A DNA stretch of 26,691 nt from CAYZAW01 sp964476505 (GTDB lineage Bacteria > Bacillota > Clostridia > Christensenellales > CAG-138): assembly GCA_964476505.1 (NCBI GenBank), contig CAYZAW010000031.1, positions 1 through 26,691 on the forward strand, written 5' to 3'. The position numbers and the translations under genes were made by a program. The notes beneath the pieces are model-generated. The model saw nothing but the letters and a program-made list of their open reading frames with translations, was not told the DNA's origin and made no database searches. Below, in pieces: positions 7,630 to 14,932 of the stretch; the stretch's first letter is position 1; each line of letters begins with the position of its first letter.

Positions 7630-8436
7630 TTATTTTATGTTCGATGGAAACCCATTGATCCGCTGTGAACAAGCGTACACGTTCATACGCTCTTGCCGTA
7701 CAAAGCCGCACAACGTGATATGATACTGCTGCGCCAGCGCGATGGACTTATCCGTTGGCGCGGAACGGGATACCACGATGGGAATCCCCGTATGAACAGC
7801 CTTAATTACCATGTCACTTGGAACCCTGCCTGTGGTAAACAGCATTTTGTCCTGAAAGGGAATCCCCCTTTGCAGCGCCGTACCGAAGGTTTTATCCAGC
7901 GCGTTGTGCCGCCCGATATCCTCGCAAAAGCAAAGCAAGTCTTTTCCCGTGCTTAACGCACAGGCGTGCGCTCCTCCGGTTTCCGAAAACAGCGCACCCG
8001 CCTCTTGAAACGCCTGCATGCCGGTGATGATATCCTGCCACTGCACCTGCCCGGTAAACGGCAGCGGCTCCAGATTTCGGTGATCCATGTTGTCATAGGC
8101 GATGCTCTTGGGCGTTCCGCAGCCGGTGGTCACAACGCGGGGGGCACGCGCCAGCGCCGCGTCATTCTGCTTTGCATCGGATGCAAGCGTTACCCTAACT
8201 TCGGCAACGCCATCTGCTTCTATGGAGGCGATATCCTCATAGCGGGCAATCACGCCCTCCGCAAACAAGTTGCCAATGGCAAGCTCAGTTGTTTGCAACG
8301 GGGAACAGATCAGCCGCGTAAAGGGAATACCGTCTACCGTGATGGTCAGCAGATTTTCCGTAACAACAACGTCGTCCTTTTGCGTAACAACGCCGTTTTT
8401 GAGCGCCAGTATGGGAACGTTGGTTTTCTTTTCCAT
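7630..8436 (-). CDS. fdhD: Formate dehydrogenase accessory sulfurtransferase FdhD
   Basis: Delivers sulfur from a cysteine desulfurase to the Mo/W-bis-MGD cofactor so that formate dehydrogenase becomes active; cytoplasmic. 268 residues from the chosen ATG. Recognised by the TTGCGTPKS loop, CEDIGRHNALDK, TTGRVPSDMV and SRSAPTDKSIALA. E. coli FdhD has two cysteines in a CxxC loop; here only one (Cys106) is visible in that loop. Start choice: the frame is open to a GTG at 8448, which would overlap mobA by 8 nt. The ATG at 8436 is preferred because it has GGTGGG 7 nt upstream and lies 4 nt beyond the mobA stop. Its place behind fdhA and mobA matches its role as the dedicated maturase. Confidence 0.95.
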   Translation of the reverse strand: MEKKTNVPILALKNGVVTQKDDVVVTENLLTITVDGIPFTRLICSPLQTTELAIGNLFAEGVIARYEDIASIEADGVAEVRVTLASDAKQNDAALARAPRVVTTGCGTPKSIAYDNMDHRNLEPLPFTGQVQWQDIITGMQAFQEAGALFSETGGAHACALSTGKDLLCFCEDIGRHNALDKTFGTALQRGIPFQDKMLFTTGRVPSDMVIKAVHTGIPIVVSRSAPTDKSIALAQQYHITLCGFVRQERMNVYACSQRINGFPSNIK

Positions 8437-8440
8437 GCCC

Positions 8441-9046
8441 TTACCCACCGATCTGCTTGAGATATGCTAGATATTCTTCTCTTGTGTTCAGGTTGCAAAA
8501 CAGCGACCAGTCCGGTGTAAAGGTTCTAGCCTCCTGCTCCGGCACATACAGCACGGATAGCTTTTTTAAAAGATAGAATACGGAGGTTTTGTCCGCCAAA
8601 AGGTCTTCCTCCAGCATGGAAAGCGCACCCTGCCCGTAAAACGCGTGGAAGGGTTCTATCCAGTCACCCTTCTGCGTGACGCAAGCGTCGATGTTCTTTG
8701 GATGCGTTGTAATTCGTTGCTGTAATTCCCTTGCGTAAGTGGGATCGAACCGGGGCATATCGCAAGCCATTACATACACGTATTCACTCGTTGCTGCCTT
8801 CAAGCCCGCATGGATGCCGGACATTGGCCCTTTTCCGGGAATGATGTCCTGTGTGACCCGTACGGCCATACCTTCATACAGCTCTGCCCGGTTGGTAACG
8901 ATCAGGATGTCATCAAAGCATTGCCTGAGCTTGGGAAGCAGTGCACAAATCAGCCGCTGCTCACGGATTTGCAGCAGCTGCTTATCGAAACCCATGCGGG
9001 AGGACGAGCCTCCCGCAAGGATCACAGCTGTACCGAACGGTCTCAC
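8441..9046 (-). CDS. mobA: Molybdenum cofactor guanylyltransferase MobA
   Basis: Transfers GMP from GTP to molybdopterin to form the MGD cofactor used by the DMSO-reductase family, here presumably for the formate dehydrogenase encoded just upstream. 201 residues, close to the usual size. The N-terminal nucleotide loop is AVILAGGSSSRMGFDK (about 7-22), followed by the GPMSGIHAGL segment and MACDMPRF, whose aspartate lies at the Mg/GTP site. The start codon is GTG, 4 nt after the fdhA stop. The ribosome site AAGG sits in the last codons of fdhA, so translation is probably coupled. It could in principle act as a general MGD synthase for the cell. Confidence 0.93.
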   Translation of the reverse strand: MRPFGTAVILAGGSSSRMGFDKQLLQIREQRLICALLPKLRQCFDDILIVTNRAELYEGMAVRVTQDIIPGKGPMSGIHAGLKAATSEYVYVMACDMPRFDPTYARELQQRITTHPKNIDACVTQKGDWIEPFHAFYGQGALSMLEEDLLADKTSVFYLLKKLSVLYVPEQEARTFTPDWSLFCNLNTREEYLAYLKQIGG

Positions 9047-9050
9047 GGCG

Positions 9051-11726
9051 TTATGCCTTCTTGACCGCCGCCGCGCATACCTTGAATTCCGGTATCTTGG
9101 CGATGGGATCTAAAACGGTGTTGGTAAGCTTGTTCGCCGGGCCATCCGCGTAATGGAACGGCATAAAGATCACGCCAGCCTTGAGTTTATCGGTAACGGT
9201 GGCCTTGGTTTCCACCTCGCCGCGGCGGGAGGAAACCTTGATCATATCCCCGTCCGCAATACCAAGCTTGGCGGCATCTTGGGGATTGATCTCCACATAA
9301 GAGGTGCCGGCGATCTTGTTCACGCCCTCGTTCTTGCCCGTCATGGTGCGGGTGTGGTACTGATAGAGCACGCGGCCTGTGGTAAGAATGAAGGGATAAT
9401 CCGCATCCGGCAGCTCCGCAGAGGGCTGATACTGATGGGGCACAAACTGCGCGCGTTCGCCGCGAGAGAATGCCTTGGTATGCAGGATAGGCGTGCCGGG
9501 ATGGGTCACATCCGGGCAAGGCCAGCACAGGCTCTCGTTTTCCAACCGTGCAAAGCGGATACCGCCGTACTGCGGCGTTACGGAGGCGATCTCCTCCATT
9601 ACTTCCTCGGCGCTGTTAAACTTGTTCTCATAGCCCAAGCGCGTCATTACGTCCTTTAAGATGGCCCAATCCTCACGGGACTCGCCCACCGCAGGAATGG
9701 CGGCGCGTACGCGCTGTACGCGGCGGTCGGTAGAGGTGAAGGTACCGTCCTTTTCCGCGAATGTGCAGGCAGGCAGTACAACGTCTGCCAACTGGGCAGT
9801 CTCGGTCAGGAAGATATCCTGTACTACCAAGAACTCGCACTTGTTGAGCGCATGCTCTACATGGGTCAGATCAGGATCGGAGATCATGGGGTTCTCGCCC
9901 ATAATGTACAGGCTCCTGATCTTGCCCTCGTCGATGGCGTTCATGATCTCGTTAACAGTCAGACCGGGCTTCTCGGGCAGCTTTACGCCCCAAGCCGCTT
10001 CGAACTTTTTACGGGCGGCTTCGTTGGCGACCTTCTGGTAGCCGGTATAGTCTCCGGGCAGGCAGCCCATATCGCAAGCGCCCTGCACGTTGTTCTGTCC
10101 GCGAAGCGGGTTCACACCGCAGCCGTACTTGCCGATCTTGCCGCACAGCAGCGCCAGATTGGAGGTGCCCATAACGCCCGCGGTACCGGTGGAATGCTGG
10201 GTAACGCCCATGGAATAGAAGATAGGCGCTTTTTCCGCCGTTGCATACATACGCGCGGCCTTCTTCAGTTCCTCTGCGTCAATACCGCAGATCTCGGCAA
10301 CCTTCTCCGGCGTGTAATCCTTGATAACGGCCTTTAATTCCTCGAATTTTTCGGTGCGGGCGTTTACGTAATCCATATCCGCCAAGCCCTCGTTCAAGAT
10401 CACGTTCATCATGCCGTTATACAACGCTACGTTGGTGCCGGGCTTGATTTGCAGGAAAACGTCCGCTTGCTTTGCCAAGTCGATCTTTCGGGGCTCGGCA
10501 ACGATCAGCTTTGCGCCGTTTAACAGCGCCTGCCGAATTTGTGCGCCAATGACCGGGTGCGTTTCCGTGGTGTTGGAGCCGGTCACAAATATCACGTCTG
10601 CATGGGCGGTTTCGGGGATGGAGTTTGTCATGGCGCCGGAGCCAAGGGTAGTTGCCAAGCCCGCCACCGTGGAAGCGTGGCACAGCCTTGCACAGTGGTC
10701 TACGTTGTTTGTGCCGATGGCAGCGCGCATCATCTTCATGAAGGCATAGTTGTCCTCATTGGTAGCGCGTGCGCTGGAGAAGCCCGCAATGGCGTCCGCG
10801 CCGCTTTCTGCCTTGATTGCCTTGATCTTCTGTGCGATAAGGTCAAGCGCCTCGTCCCACTCAGCTTCTACCAGTTCGCCGTTCTTGCGAATGAGAGGCT
10901 TGGTCAGGCGGTCGGGATGGTTGATGAAGTTGAAGGCAAACTTGCCCTTTACACAAAGCAGGTTCCTGTTGGTGGGGCCGTCTGCCGGCTCCACGCCAAC
11001 CACCTTGTTGTCCTTTACCAAGAGGTTCATTTGGCAACCAACACCGCAGTAAGAGCAGGTGGTAAGCACGCGCTTTACCTCCCACATGCGGAAGCGATCC
11101 TTAGACTTGGGAACCAGCGCGCCCGTGGGGCAGGCGGAAACGCAGTTACCGCAGCTGGCGCAGTTGTAAGAATCGAAGGTTTTGCCAAACGGCAGAGAAA
11201 TGCGAGTGTTAAAGCCGCGGCCTCGCACGGAGATGGTGTTATTTGCCTGCCGCTGGTGGCAGGTGCGCTCACAGCGATGGCACAAAATGCACTTGGTGGG
11301 GTCGTAAGTGAAAAACGGGCTGGTATCGTCTACTTCCCCCTCCACCTTTTTGCCGGTATAGGTGGGCAGCTCCACGCCGTATTCATAGCAGTAGTTTTGC
11401 AGCTTGCACTCGCCGCTCTTGGCGCAGGAGAAGCAGTCCTGGTTGTGGTTGGAAAGCAAGAGATCCAGTACAAAGCGGCGGGCTTCCACTACCTTCTCGC
11501 TTTTGGTGTGTACCACCATGTTTTCGCCGCAGGGTGCGGAACAGGCAGTTTGCAGAGACCTTGCGCCCTCTACCTCCACTAGGCACATGCGGCATGCGCC
11601 CTCCGCTGTCAGCGGCTTTAAGTGGCACAGCGTTGGAACCTCTATCCCAAGCTGCTCACAGGCCTCCAATATGGTTGTGCCTTCCGCTACTTCAATTTGT
11701 TTACCGTCAATGGTCAATACGGGCAT
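9051..11726 (-). CDS. fdhA: Formate dehydrogenase catalytic subunit with NuoG-like Fe-S N-terminus (Cys enzyme)
   Basis: Oxidises formate or reduces CO2 at a Mo/W-bis-MGD site; cytoplasmic, no Tat signal. 891 residues. In order: a [2Fe-2S] domain (Cys34, 45, 48, 62), a NuoG-like His-Cys3 cluster (His94, Cys98, 101, 107), two ferredoxin clusters (Cys146/149/152/156 and 189/192/195/199), then the catalytic domain with its own [4Fe-4S] (Cys224, 227, 231, 258). The metal-binding residue is Cys349, followed by His350, in HCARLCHASTVAGL; the codon is TGC, so this is not a selenoprotein. AGGAGG lies 9 nt from the ATG. This architecture is known from NAD-linked (FdsA-like) enzymes and from formate dehydrogenases that work with electron-bifurcating hydrogenases. 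No NADH-binding or electron-transfer partner subunit is encoded nearby, so the acceptor is unknown. Confidence 0.95.
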   Translation of the reverse strand: MPVLTIDGKQIEVAEGTTILEACEQLGIEVPTLCHLKPLTAEGACRMCLVEVEGARSLQTACSAPCGENMVVHTKSEKVVEARRFVLDLLLSNHNQDCFSCAKSGECKLQNYCYEYGVELPTYTGKKVEGEVDDTSPFFTYDPTKCILCHRCERTCHQRQANNTISVRGRGFNTRISLPFGKTFDSYNCASCGNCVSACPTGALVPKSKDRFRMWEVKRVLTTCSYCGVGCQMNLLVKDNKVVGVEPADGPTNRNLLCVKGKFAFNFINHPDRLTKPLIRKNGELVEAEWDEALDLIAQKIKAIKAESGADAIAGFSSARATNEDNYAFMKMMRAAIGTNNVDHCARLCHASTVAGLATTLGSGAMTNSIPETAHADVIFVTGSNTTETHPVIGAQIRQALLNGAKLIVAEPRKIDLAKQADVFLQIKPGTNVALYNGMMNVILNEGLADMDYVNARTEKFEELKAVIKDYTPEKVAEICGIDAEELKKAARMYATAEKAPIFYSMGVTQHSTGTAGVMGTSNLALLCGKIGKYGCGVNPLRGQNNVQGACDMGCLPGDYTGYQKVANEAARKKFEAAWGVKLPEKPGLTVNEIMNAIDEGKIRSLYIMGENPMISDPDLTHVEHALNKCEFLVVQDIFLTETAQLADVVLPACTFAEKDGTFTSTDRRVQRVRAAIPAVGESREDWAILKDVMTRLGYENKFNSAEEVMEEIASVTPQYGGIRFARLENESLCWPCPDVTHPGTPILHTKAFSRGERAQFVPHQYQPSAELPDADYPFILTTGRVLYQYHTRTMTGKNEGVNKIAGTSYVEINPQDAAKLGIADGDMIKVSSRRGEVETKATVTDKLKAGVIFMPFHYADGPANKLTNTVLDPIAKIPEFKVCAAAVKKA

Positions 11727-11767
11727 ATCCTGTTTCCTCCTGTATGTTATTCAAGTTCATGTTGCAT

Positions 11768-11800
11768 CGCGTTCACCGGAAATTGCAAACGCGGTTCCGG
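11768..11800 (-). promoter_or_regulatory. Possible H-type pseudoknot in the fdhA 5' UTR
   Basis: In the transcript two 6-bp helices interleave: CCGGAA (11800-11795) with TTCCGG (11781-11776), and CGCGTT (11793-11788) with AACGCG (11773-11768). Loops are 1, 6 and 2 nt. A small hairpin with GCGGC/GCCGC arms (11829-11813) precedes it. The element ends about 28 nt before the ribosome site. No known riboswitch class was recognised; function is speculative. Confidence 0.4.
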
Positions 11801-11841
11801 CATATATCTTCTGCGGCATATGTAGCCGCTTTGGATCGTGG

Positions 11842-11892
11842 TAATTTGTTATTTTTCAAACAAATTATATGTCAGCCCTTGTCAAAGGACAA
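11842..11892 (-). promoter_or_regulatory. Promoter and inverted-repeat operator of fdhA
   Basis: Minus strand: -35 TTGTCC (11892-11887), 17-nt spacer, -10 TATAAT (11869-11864). A 9-bp inverted repeat, TAATTTGTT / AACAAATTA (11842-11850 and 11859-11867, 8-nt gap), covers the -10 box and the expected start of transcription. This is a good position for a repressor, plausibly the ArsR-like protein encoded just upstream. This promoter would make fdhA-mobA-fdhD-fnt transcribable apart from the regulator. Confidence 0.6.
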
Positions 11893-11902
11893 TCAGTTTA
11901 TA

Positions 11903-11928
11903 GCGATATTTAAATATTTCTATATCGC
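11903..11928. promoter_or_regulatory. 26-bp imperfect palindrome behind the arsR-like gene
   Basis: Outer arms GCGATAT (11903-11909) and ATATCGC (11922-11928) surround a second dyad, AAATATTT. It begins 2 nt after the regulator stop and lies just upstream of the fdhA -35 box. It has no T-run on either side, so it looks more like an operator or activator site than a terminator. The binding protein is unknown. Confidence 0.4.
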
Positions 11929-11930
11929 AA

Positions 11931-12236
11931 TCAAGGCCAATTGCTGATCGCCTTTAACTCCTCCTGCTTCAAGGTGGCGGCGATATACTTCAGTGTTTCA
12001 GCAGTTTGGTCGTTTACCTGAAAATAGATGTTGGACGCTTTGTGTTCGCATGTAACGATTTCGTTTTCCATTAGGATTCGCATGTGATAAGACAGCGCGG
12101 GCTGCGTGATATGCACGTACTCTAAAAGCTCCTTGCTGCACATTTTCTTTCGCGAAAGAAGCAGCAGGATTTTTAGCCGCGTTTCATCTGATAATGCTTT
12201 TAATACAGGAACATTGGATCGAAGAAAGGCATCCAT
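11931..12236 (-). CDS. ArsR-family winged-helix regulator
   Basis: Short DNA-binding regulator, 101 residues from the start at 12236, which has AAGGAG 7 nt upstream. The frame is open to 12323, but that extension has no ribosome site and does not look like ArsR. The core LKALSDETRLKILLLLSRKKMCSKELLEYV and the recognition helix TQPALSYHMRIL are typical of ArsR. In place of the CadC-type ELCVCDL metal site it has KKMCSKEL with a single Cys33, plus Cys63, and there is no DxHx10HxxE motif in the last helix. A classic metal sensor is therefore unlikely; a redox or protein-partner signal is possible. It precedes fdhA on the same strand by 204 nt and is the best candidate regulator of the formate operon. 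Confidence 0.85.
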   Translation of the reverse strand: MDAFLRSNVPVLKALSDETRLKILLLLSRKKMCSKELLEYVHITQPALSYHMRILMENEIVTCEHKASNIYFQVNDQTAETLKYIAATLKQEELKAISNWP

Positions 12237-12434
12237 AACTATACTCCTTTTGCAAAGCATTACTGCCAAAGCGCAAACACATTGCGTTTTGCCAGTTACG
12301 TACTCCTTTGCAAAAGCAGGCACACAGGTCGCCCTGTATACCCTAACGGTTTTGCCTTCAACGGGTGAACTGCAAAACTCGGAGTATAAATATAGGTTTA
12401 TTAGTATTATATGGTTAAATTCTTATTTATTCAA
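12237..12434 (-). promoter_or_regulatory. Promoter and structured leader of the arsR-like gene
   Basis: Minus strand: -35 TTGAAT (12434-12429), 17-nt spacer, -10 TATAAT (12411-12406), predicting a start near 12399 and a leader of about 160 nt. The leader contains a GCGA tetraloop hairpin ACAGG/CCTGT (12337-12324), an imperfect 13-bp hairpin about 12300-12262 (11 of 13 paired), and two near-copies of a 16-nt segment holding AAGGAG (12316-12301 and 12257-12242). Only the second copy serves a start codon. Nothing coding is convincing here. Confidence 0.5.
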
Positions 12435-12483
12435 GTAGTTTATTAAATTAATTTGATATTCTTGCTATTAACCGAACATACAC

Positions 12484-12511
12484 ATGCGTCGAAAAACTAC
12501 GTTTTACGCAT
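12484..12511 (-). terminator. Weak hairpin at the end of the export/redox operon
   Basis: ATGCGT/ACGCAT outer arms with an inner AAAAC/GTTTT stem, starting at the stop codon of the FMN-binding lipoprotein gene. There is no clear T-run after it. It may be a poor terminator or a 3'-end stabilising hairpin. Beyond it (12435-12483) is AT-rich sequence without other visible features. Confidence 0.35.
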
Positions 12512-13104
12512 TACTCCGTATAATACTTCTCCGCATGATATTGAAACAAGCTTTTTAGCATAGAGGTGATGTTGCTGGAGGAGACCGTAGCTCCCGTGAT
12601 TGCATCTGGCTCGATAACAGATAGCTGCTCTCCGTAACCGCCCCAAGCATCATAATCGGCCTTTTGTGTTTTCACCAGCTTCTGCACAAAATGCTCGTTG
12701 TAATATGCCTCCGTGTATTCCGGGATATAGTAATTGGGATTGCTGTCTCCCCATAATCCCCGGTTCTCTCCAAATGTCAGCGTACGGATGGCGGCCTCGT
12801 CCGCCGTATCCCGGGTGTTTAGCAGCTCCACATACGCCACGGACATGTAGTTGCTAAGGGAATCCCGGCAGGTGCAGGAATGGAAGGCCACCTGATAGGC
12901 TGTAAACGTGCTGTTATACTCCTCAAAGAGTATCACAGCCTCGTATTCCTCCGCCGTGCCGCCCGAAGCATAATGCGTATAGGTAAAGCGAGGAAACGCC
13001 TCCTCACCTTCGGGCTCTGCCGTTTCGGGTAAAGGCGCCGCATTGCAGCCGGTCATGATTATAATAATGAGCAGCAAAGCTGCCGTCATACATTTCTTAC
13101 TCAT
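12511..13104 (-). CDS. FMN-binding domain lipoprotein
   Basis: Exported lipoprotein, 197 residues: hydrophobic signal to residue 19 and lipobox MTGC with Cys20. The C-terminus holds DAITGATVSS (167-176), which fits the D-x-x-S/T-G-A-T-x-S/T consensus for covalent FMN attachment by ApbE, as in NqrC/RnfG; Thr173 is the expected flavin carrier. A CTC pair (Cys77, Cys79) lies in the middle. The ATG at 13104 overlaps the stop of the rhodanese gene (ATGA), so the two are translationally coupled; an in-frame start at 13152 would lie inside that gene. Last gene of the operon. Role inferred: flavin-carrying electron transfer on the outside of the membrane. No ApbE is in the window. Confidence 0.82.
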   Translation of the reverse strand: MSKKCMTAALLLIIIIMTGCNAAPLPETAEPEGEEAFPRFTYTHYASGGTAEEYEAVILFEEYNSTFTAYQVAFHSCTCRDSLSNYMSVAYVELLNTRDTADEAAIRTLTFGENRGLWGDSNPNYYIPEYTEAYYNEHFVQKLVKTQKADYDAWGGYGEQLSVIEPDAITGATVSSSNITSMLKSLFQYHAEKYYTE

Positions 13105-13784
13105 AATTCCTGCATTTTGGAAAAGTCCAGATAGGCGTAGTCCGCCCGCCATGTGGCATAAATACTATCCTTACTTGCATCCTCCGGGTAAACGATGAGC
13201 TCCAGCGCGTATTCCCCCGCATACGTCCAGTTCGCCCCGATATTATACAGCAGGTTCTCGTCCCAGCCAAGGTACAGCAAGAGGGTCTTCATCATGCCGG
13301 CATAACCGCCGCCGCCGCACATCAAAAAGATGGGCTTATCCTTTGGAAACAGCTCCTTTAATACCAGCTCTGATTCCACATAGTTAGGCGTTGCATTTTT
13401 AATGCTGCCGTCCGTATTCCATTCCACGGTATACAGCGTTTCTCCTGTATATGCGCCGTCAACGGGCAGCGGCTGCAAGGTGGCGATGTACGGAAAGGGC
13501 ACGATCAAGAACCCCTCGATGGTGCGGGTCAGATCCGCCTCGCCGCCGATGTCCTCATACGCGGCAGGATCAAACAGCATGCGCACATCCCGGTAAGCCA
13601 CATCCTCCCGGCCAAGGTATTGGTCTATGGTTTCCATATTGATGGCTTTGTCCACGCCGAACATACTGTTAGGGTCTGCCATAGGCGGCGGTAAGGGCAC
13701 GGGCTGTATCGCTTGTGTATTGCAGGACGTGCAGGCAAACAAGCACAGTACGGCAAGCAGGCATGCGCATAACCGTGTTCTCAT
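13101..13784 (-). CDS. Rhodanese-like lipoprotein
   Basis: 227 residues from the ATG at 13784, which has GGAGG 8 nt upstream; the in-frame TTG at 13799 overlaps that ribosome site. Signal peptide with a Cys-rich cleavage region (Cys18 or Cys21 could be lipidated; neither lipobox is perfect). The rhodanese pattern is split: YRDVR (64-68) gives the structural Asp/Arg. After an insertion of about 80 residues, KPIFLMCGGGGYAG (150-163) places the catalytic Cys156 in a six-residue loop, followed by the helix and the YLGWDENLLYNIGANW segment that ends rhodanese domains. Rhodaneses move sulfane sulfur between donors and thiols; an exported, membrane-anchored one beside SUOX-like and FMN proteins suggests redox or sulfur chemistry outside the cell. 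The donor and acceptor are unknown. Confidence 0.78.
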   Translation of the reverse strand: MRTRLCACLLAVLCLFACTSCNTQAIQPVPLPPPMADPNSMFGVDKAINMETIDQYLGREDVAYRDVRMLFDPAAYEDIGGEADLTRTIEGFLIVPFPYIATLQPLPVDGAYTGETLYTVEWNTDGSIKNATPNYVESELVLKELFPKDKPIFLMCGGGGYAGMMKTLLLYLGWDENLLYNIGANWTYAGEYALELIVYPEDASKDSIYATWRADYAYLDFSKMQEL

Positions 13785-13810
13785 GAGCGGTACCTCCAAG
13801 GTAACAATGT

Positions 13811-13878
13811 TTGCCCGCCCCGCTCCAAGCCGGATACGGGGCGGGCAAGGTGTTCCTTCTGCAAGTCTTTTGCAGAAG
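13811..13878 (-). repeat. Two intercistronic hairpins inside the operon
   Basis: A 12-bp GC-rich stem (13811-13822 with 13837-13848, 14-nt loop) and a 9-bp stem CTTCTGCAA/TTGCAGAAG (13856-13864 with 13870-13878, 5-nt loop) lie between the two-module lipoprotein and the rhodanese gene. Neither is followed by a T-run on the minus strand. They are more likely mRNA-stability or partial attenuation elements than a full terminator. Confidence 0.6.
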
Positions 13879-13890
13879 CTTGTAAAAAGC

Positions 13891-14913
13891 TTACGCGGTC
13901 TTGACCTCTACCACCAGCTTGGCGTACGCCTTGGACTCGGTCTGTTCGCAGGGAGCGACCCAAATGGTACCGTCCTCGCCCAGCTCCTTATCCTTTTCGA
14001 TGGCGAGCAGCGTATAGTCGCTGTCTGCCGCTGCCTTATCCATCTTGTTCTCGTAACCGTCATTTGCCACGGCGATCACTTCCGTATAATCCTTCGCACC
14101 GCAGGCGGCTAAAACGTCCGCCAGCTTGTAGCCGGTGTAGGTGGATTCGGAGGCGTTGCCCTTGCTATTGACGGTGGTGACGGTGATCTTATAAATAGAG
14201 AGCCCCGCCAGCTTGTCGTTGGTCACTTTTTCGCCGTTTACAATAAACTCATAAGGCTTGAATTCCACCTTATCGGTTTTATCGGAAATCTCGGGAAGCG
14301 CCGCCGCAGGTGCATCTTCCGCTGGGGCAGGCTCGCCCACATCCGGCGTGATGGTGACATCCGCATCCACATTGAGGCGGGACATGCCCTTTAGGTAATC
14401 GCCGGTGGTCTCGCTGGAGCAGGGCGCGAACCACGGGCCGTCCTTAAACTGCTCGCCATCCTTGGTGACCGCTAACAGCGTGGTGGGTTCCTTGGCAACG
14501 GCAGCGTCTACAACAATGGCATAACCATCGTCCGCAGCGGCTTCCACGTTGGTAAACCCGTCGGTAATACCTACGGCTGCCAGCACGTCGCTGATGGCAA
14601 AGCCCACATAATTGCAAGTGGATTCCGTACCGGAGCTGTTGATGGAAAACGCCTGTACGGAATACACCGGGTAGGCGACCATCACTTCATTGGTAACCGT
14701 TGTGCCGTTTATCATGATAGAGAAAGGCGGAACAGTAACGCCGCGTACTTCCTCGGCAGTGACTTTTGCCGCCTCCGGTGCGGGAGCAGGTTCAACAGCA
14801 GGTGCTTCGGGCGCCGCCGCAGGCGCTTCGGGCGCGGGTGCTGCCGCGGGAGCGCAGCCAACTGCCGCAAACAGCAGGCACAGGGCAAGCATACAGGCTA
14901 GTAGTTTCTTCAT
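13891..14913 (-). CDS. Lipoprotein with two SUOX-like modules
   Basis: 340 residues: signal peptide with lipobox AVGC (Cys20), an Ala/Pro-rich linker (21-50), module 1 (about 62-190), a second Ala/Pro linker (194-208) and module 2 (about 216-339). The modules show the same order of segments: a strand with NG and VTN, then NYVGFAISDVLAAVGI (101-116) or TYTGYKLADVLAACGA (258-273), then DDGYAIVV or NDGYENKM, then APC near the end. This pattern resembles the molybdopterin-binding (sulfite-oxidase, SUOX) fold, but no conserved Mo-ligating cysteine is evident, so I take it as a cofactor-free or ligand-binding version. AAGGAG lies 9 nt before the ATG and the ABC ATPase gene ends 19 nt upstream. It shares the module type with the giant lipoprotein of the same operon. 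Confidence 0.75.
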   Translation of the reverse strand: MKKLLACMLALCLLFAAVGCAPAAAPAPEAPAAAPEAPAVEPAPAPEAAKVTAEEVRGVTVPPFSIMINGTTVTNEVMVAYPVYSVQAFSINSSGTESTCNYVGFAISDVLAAVGITDGFTNVEAAADDGYAIVVDAAVAKEPTTLLAVTKDGEQFKDGPWFAPCSSETTGDYLKGMSRLNVDADVTITPDVGEPAPAEDAPAAALPEISDKTDKVEFKPYEFIVNGEKVTNDKLAGLSIYKITVTTVNSKGNASESTYTGYKLADVLAACGAKDYTEVIAVANDGYENKMDKAAADSDYTLLAIEKDKELGEDGTIWVAPCEQTESKAYAKLVVEVKTA

Positions 14914-14932
14914 TGTTCATTTCTCCTTTATA

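Noticed and set aside
10666..10700. Selenocysteine (TGA) at the formate dehydrogenase active site
   Set aside because: The codon read on the minus strand is TGC, so residue 349 is cysteine and no SECIS is needed.
10539..11582. 347-codon plus-strand frame opposite fdhA
   Set aside because: It is the antisense shadow of a GC-balanced, clearly coding gene, with no ribosome site and no recognisable protein pattern.
11864..11885. Perfect TTGACA and TATAAT upstream of fdhA as one promoter
   Set aside because: They are only 10 bp apart; the workable pairing is TTGTCC with a 17-bp spacer.
13811..13848. Transcription terminator between the SUOX-like and rhodanese genes
   Set aside because: The GC-rich stem is strong but no T-run follows on the minus strand, and the downstream genes have no evident promoter of their own.
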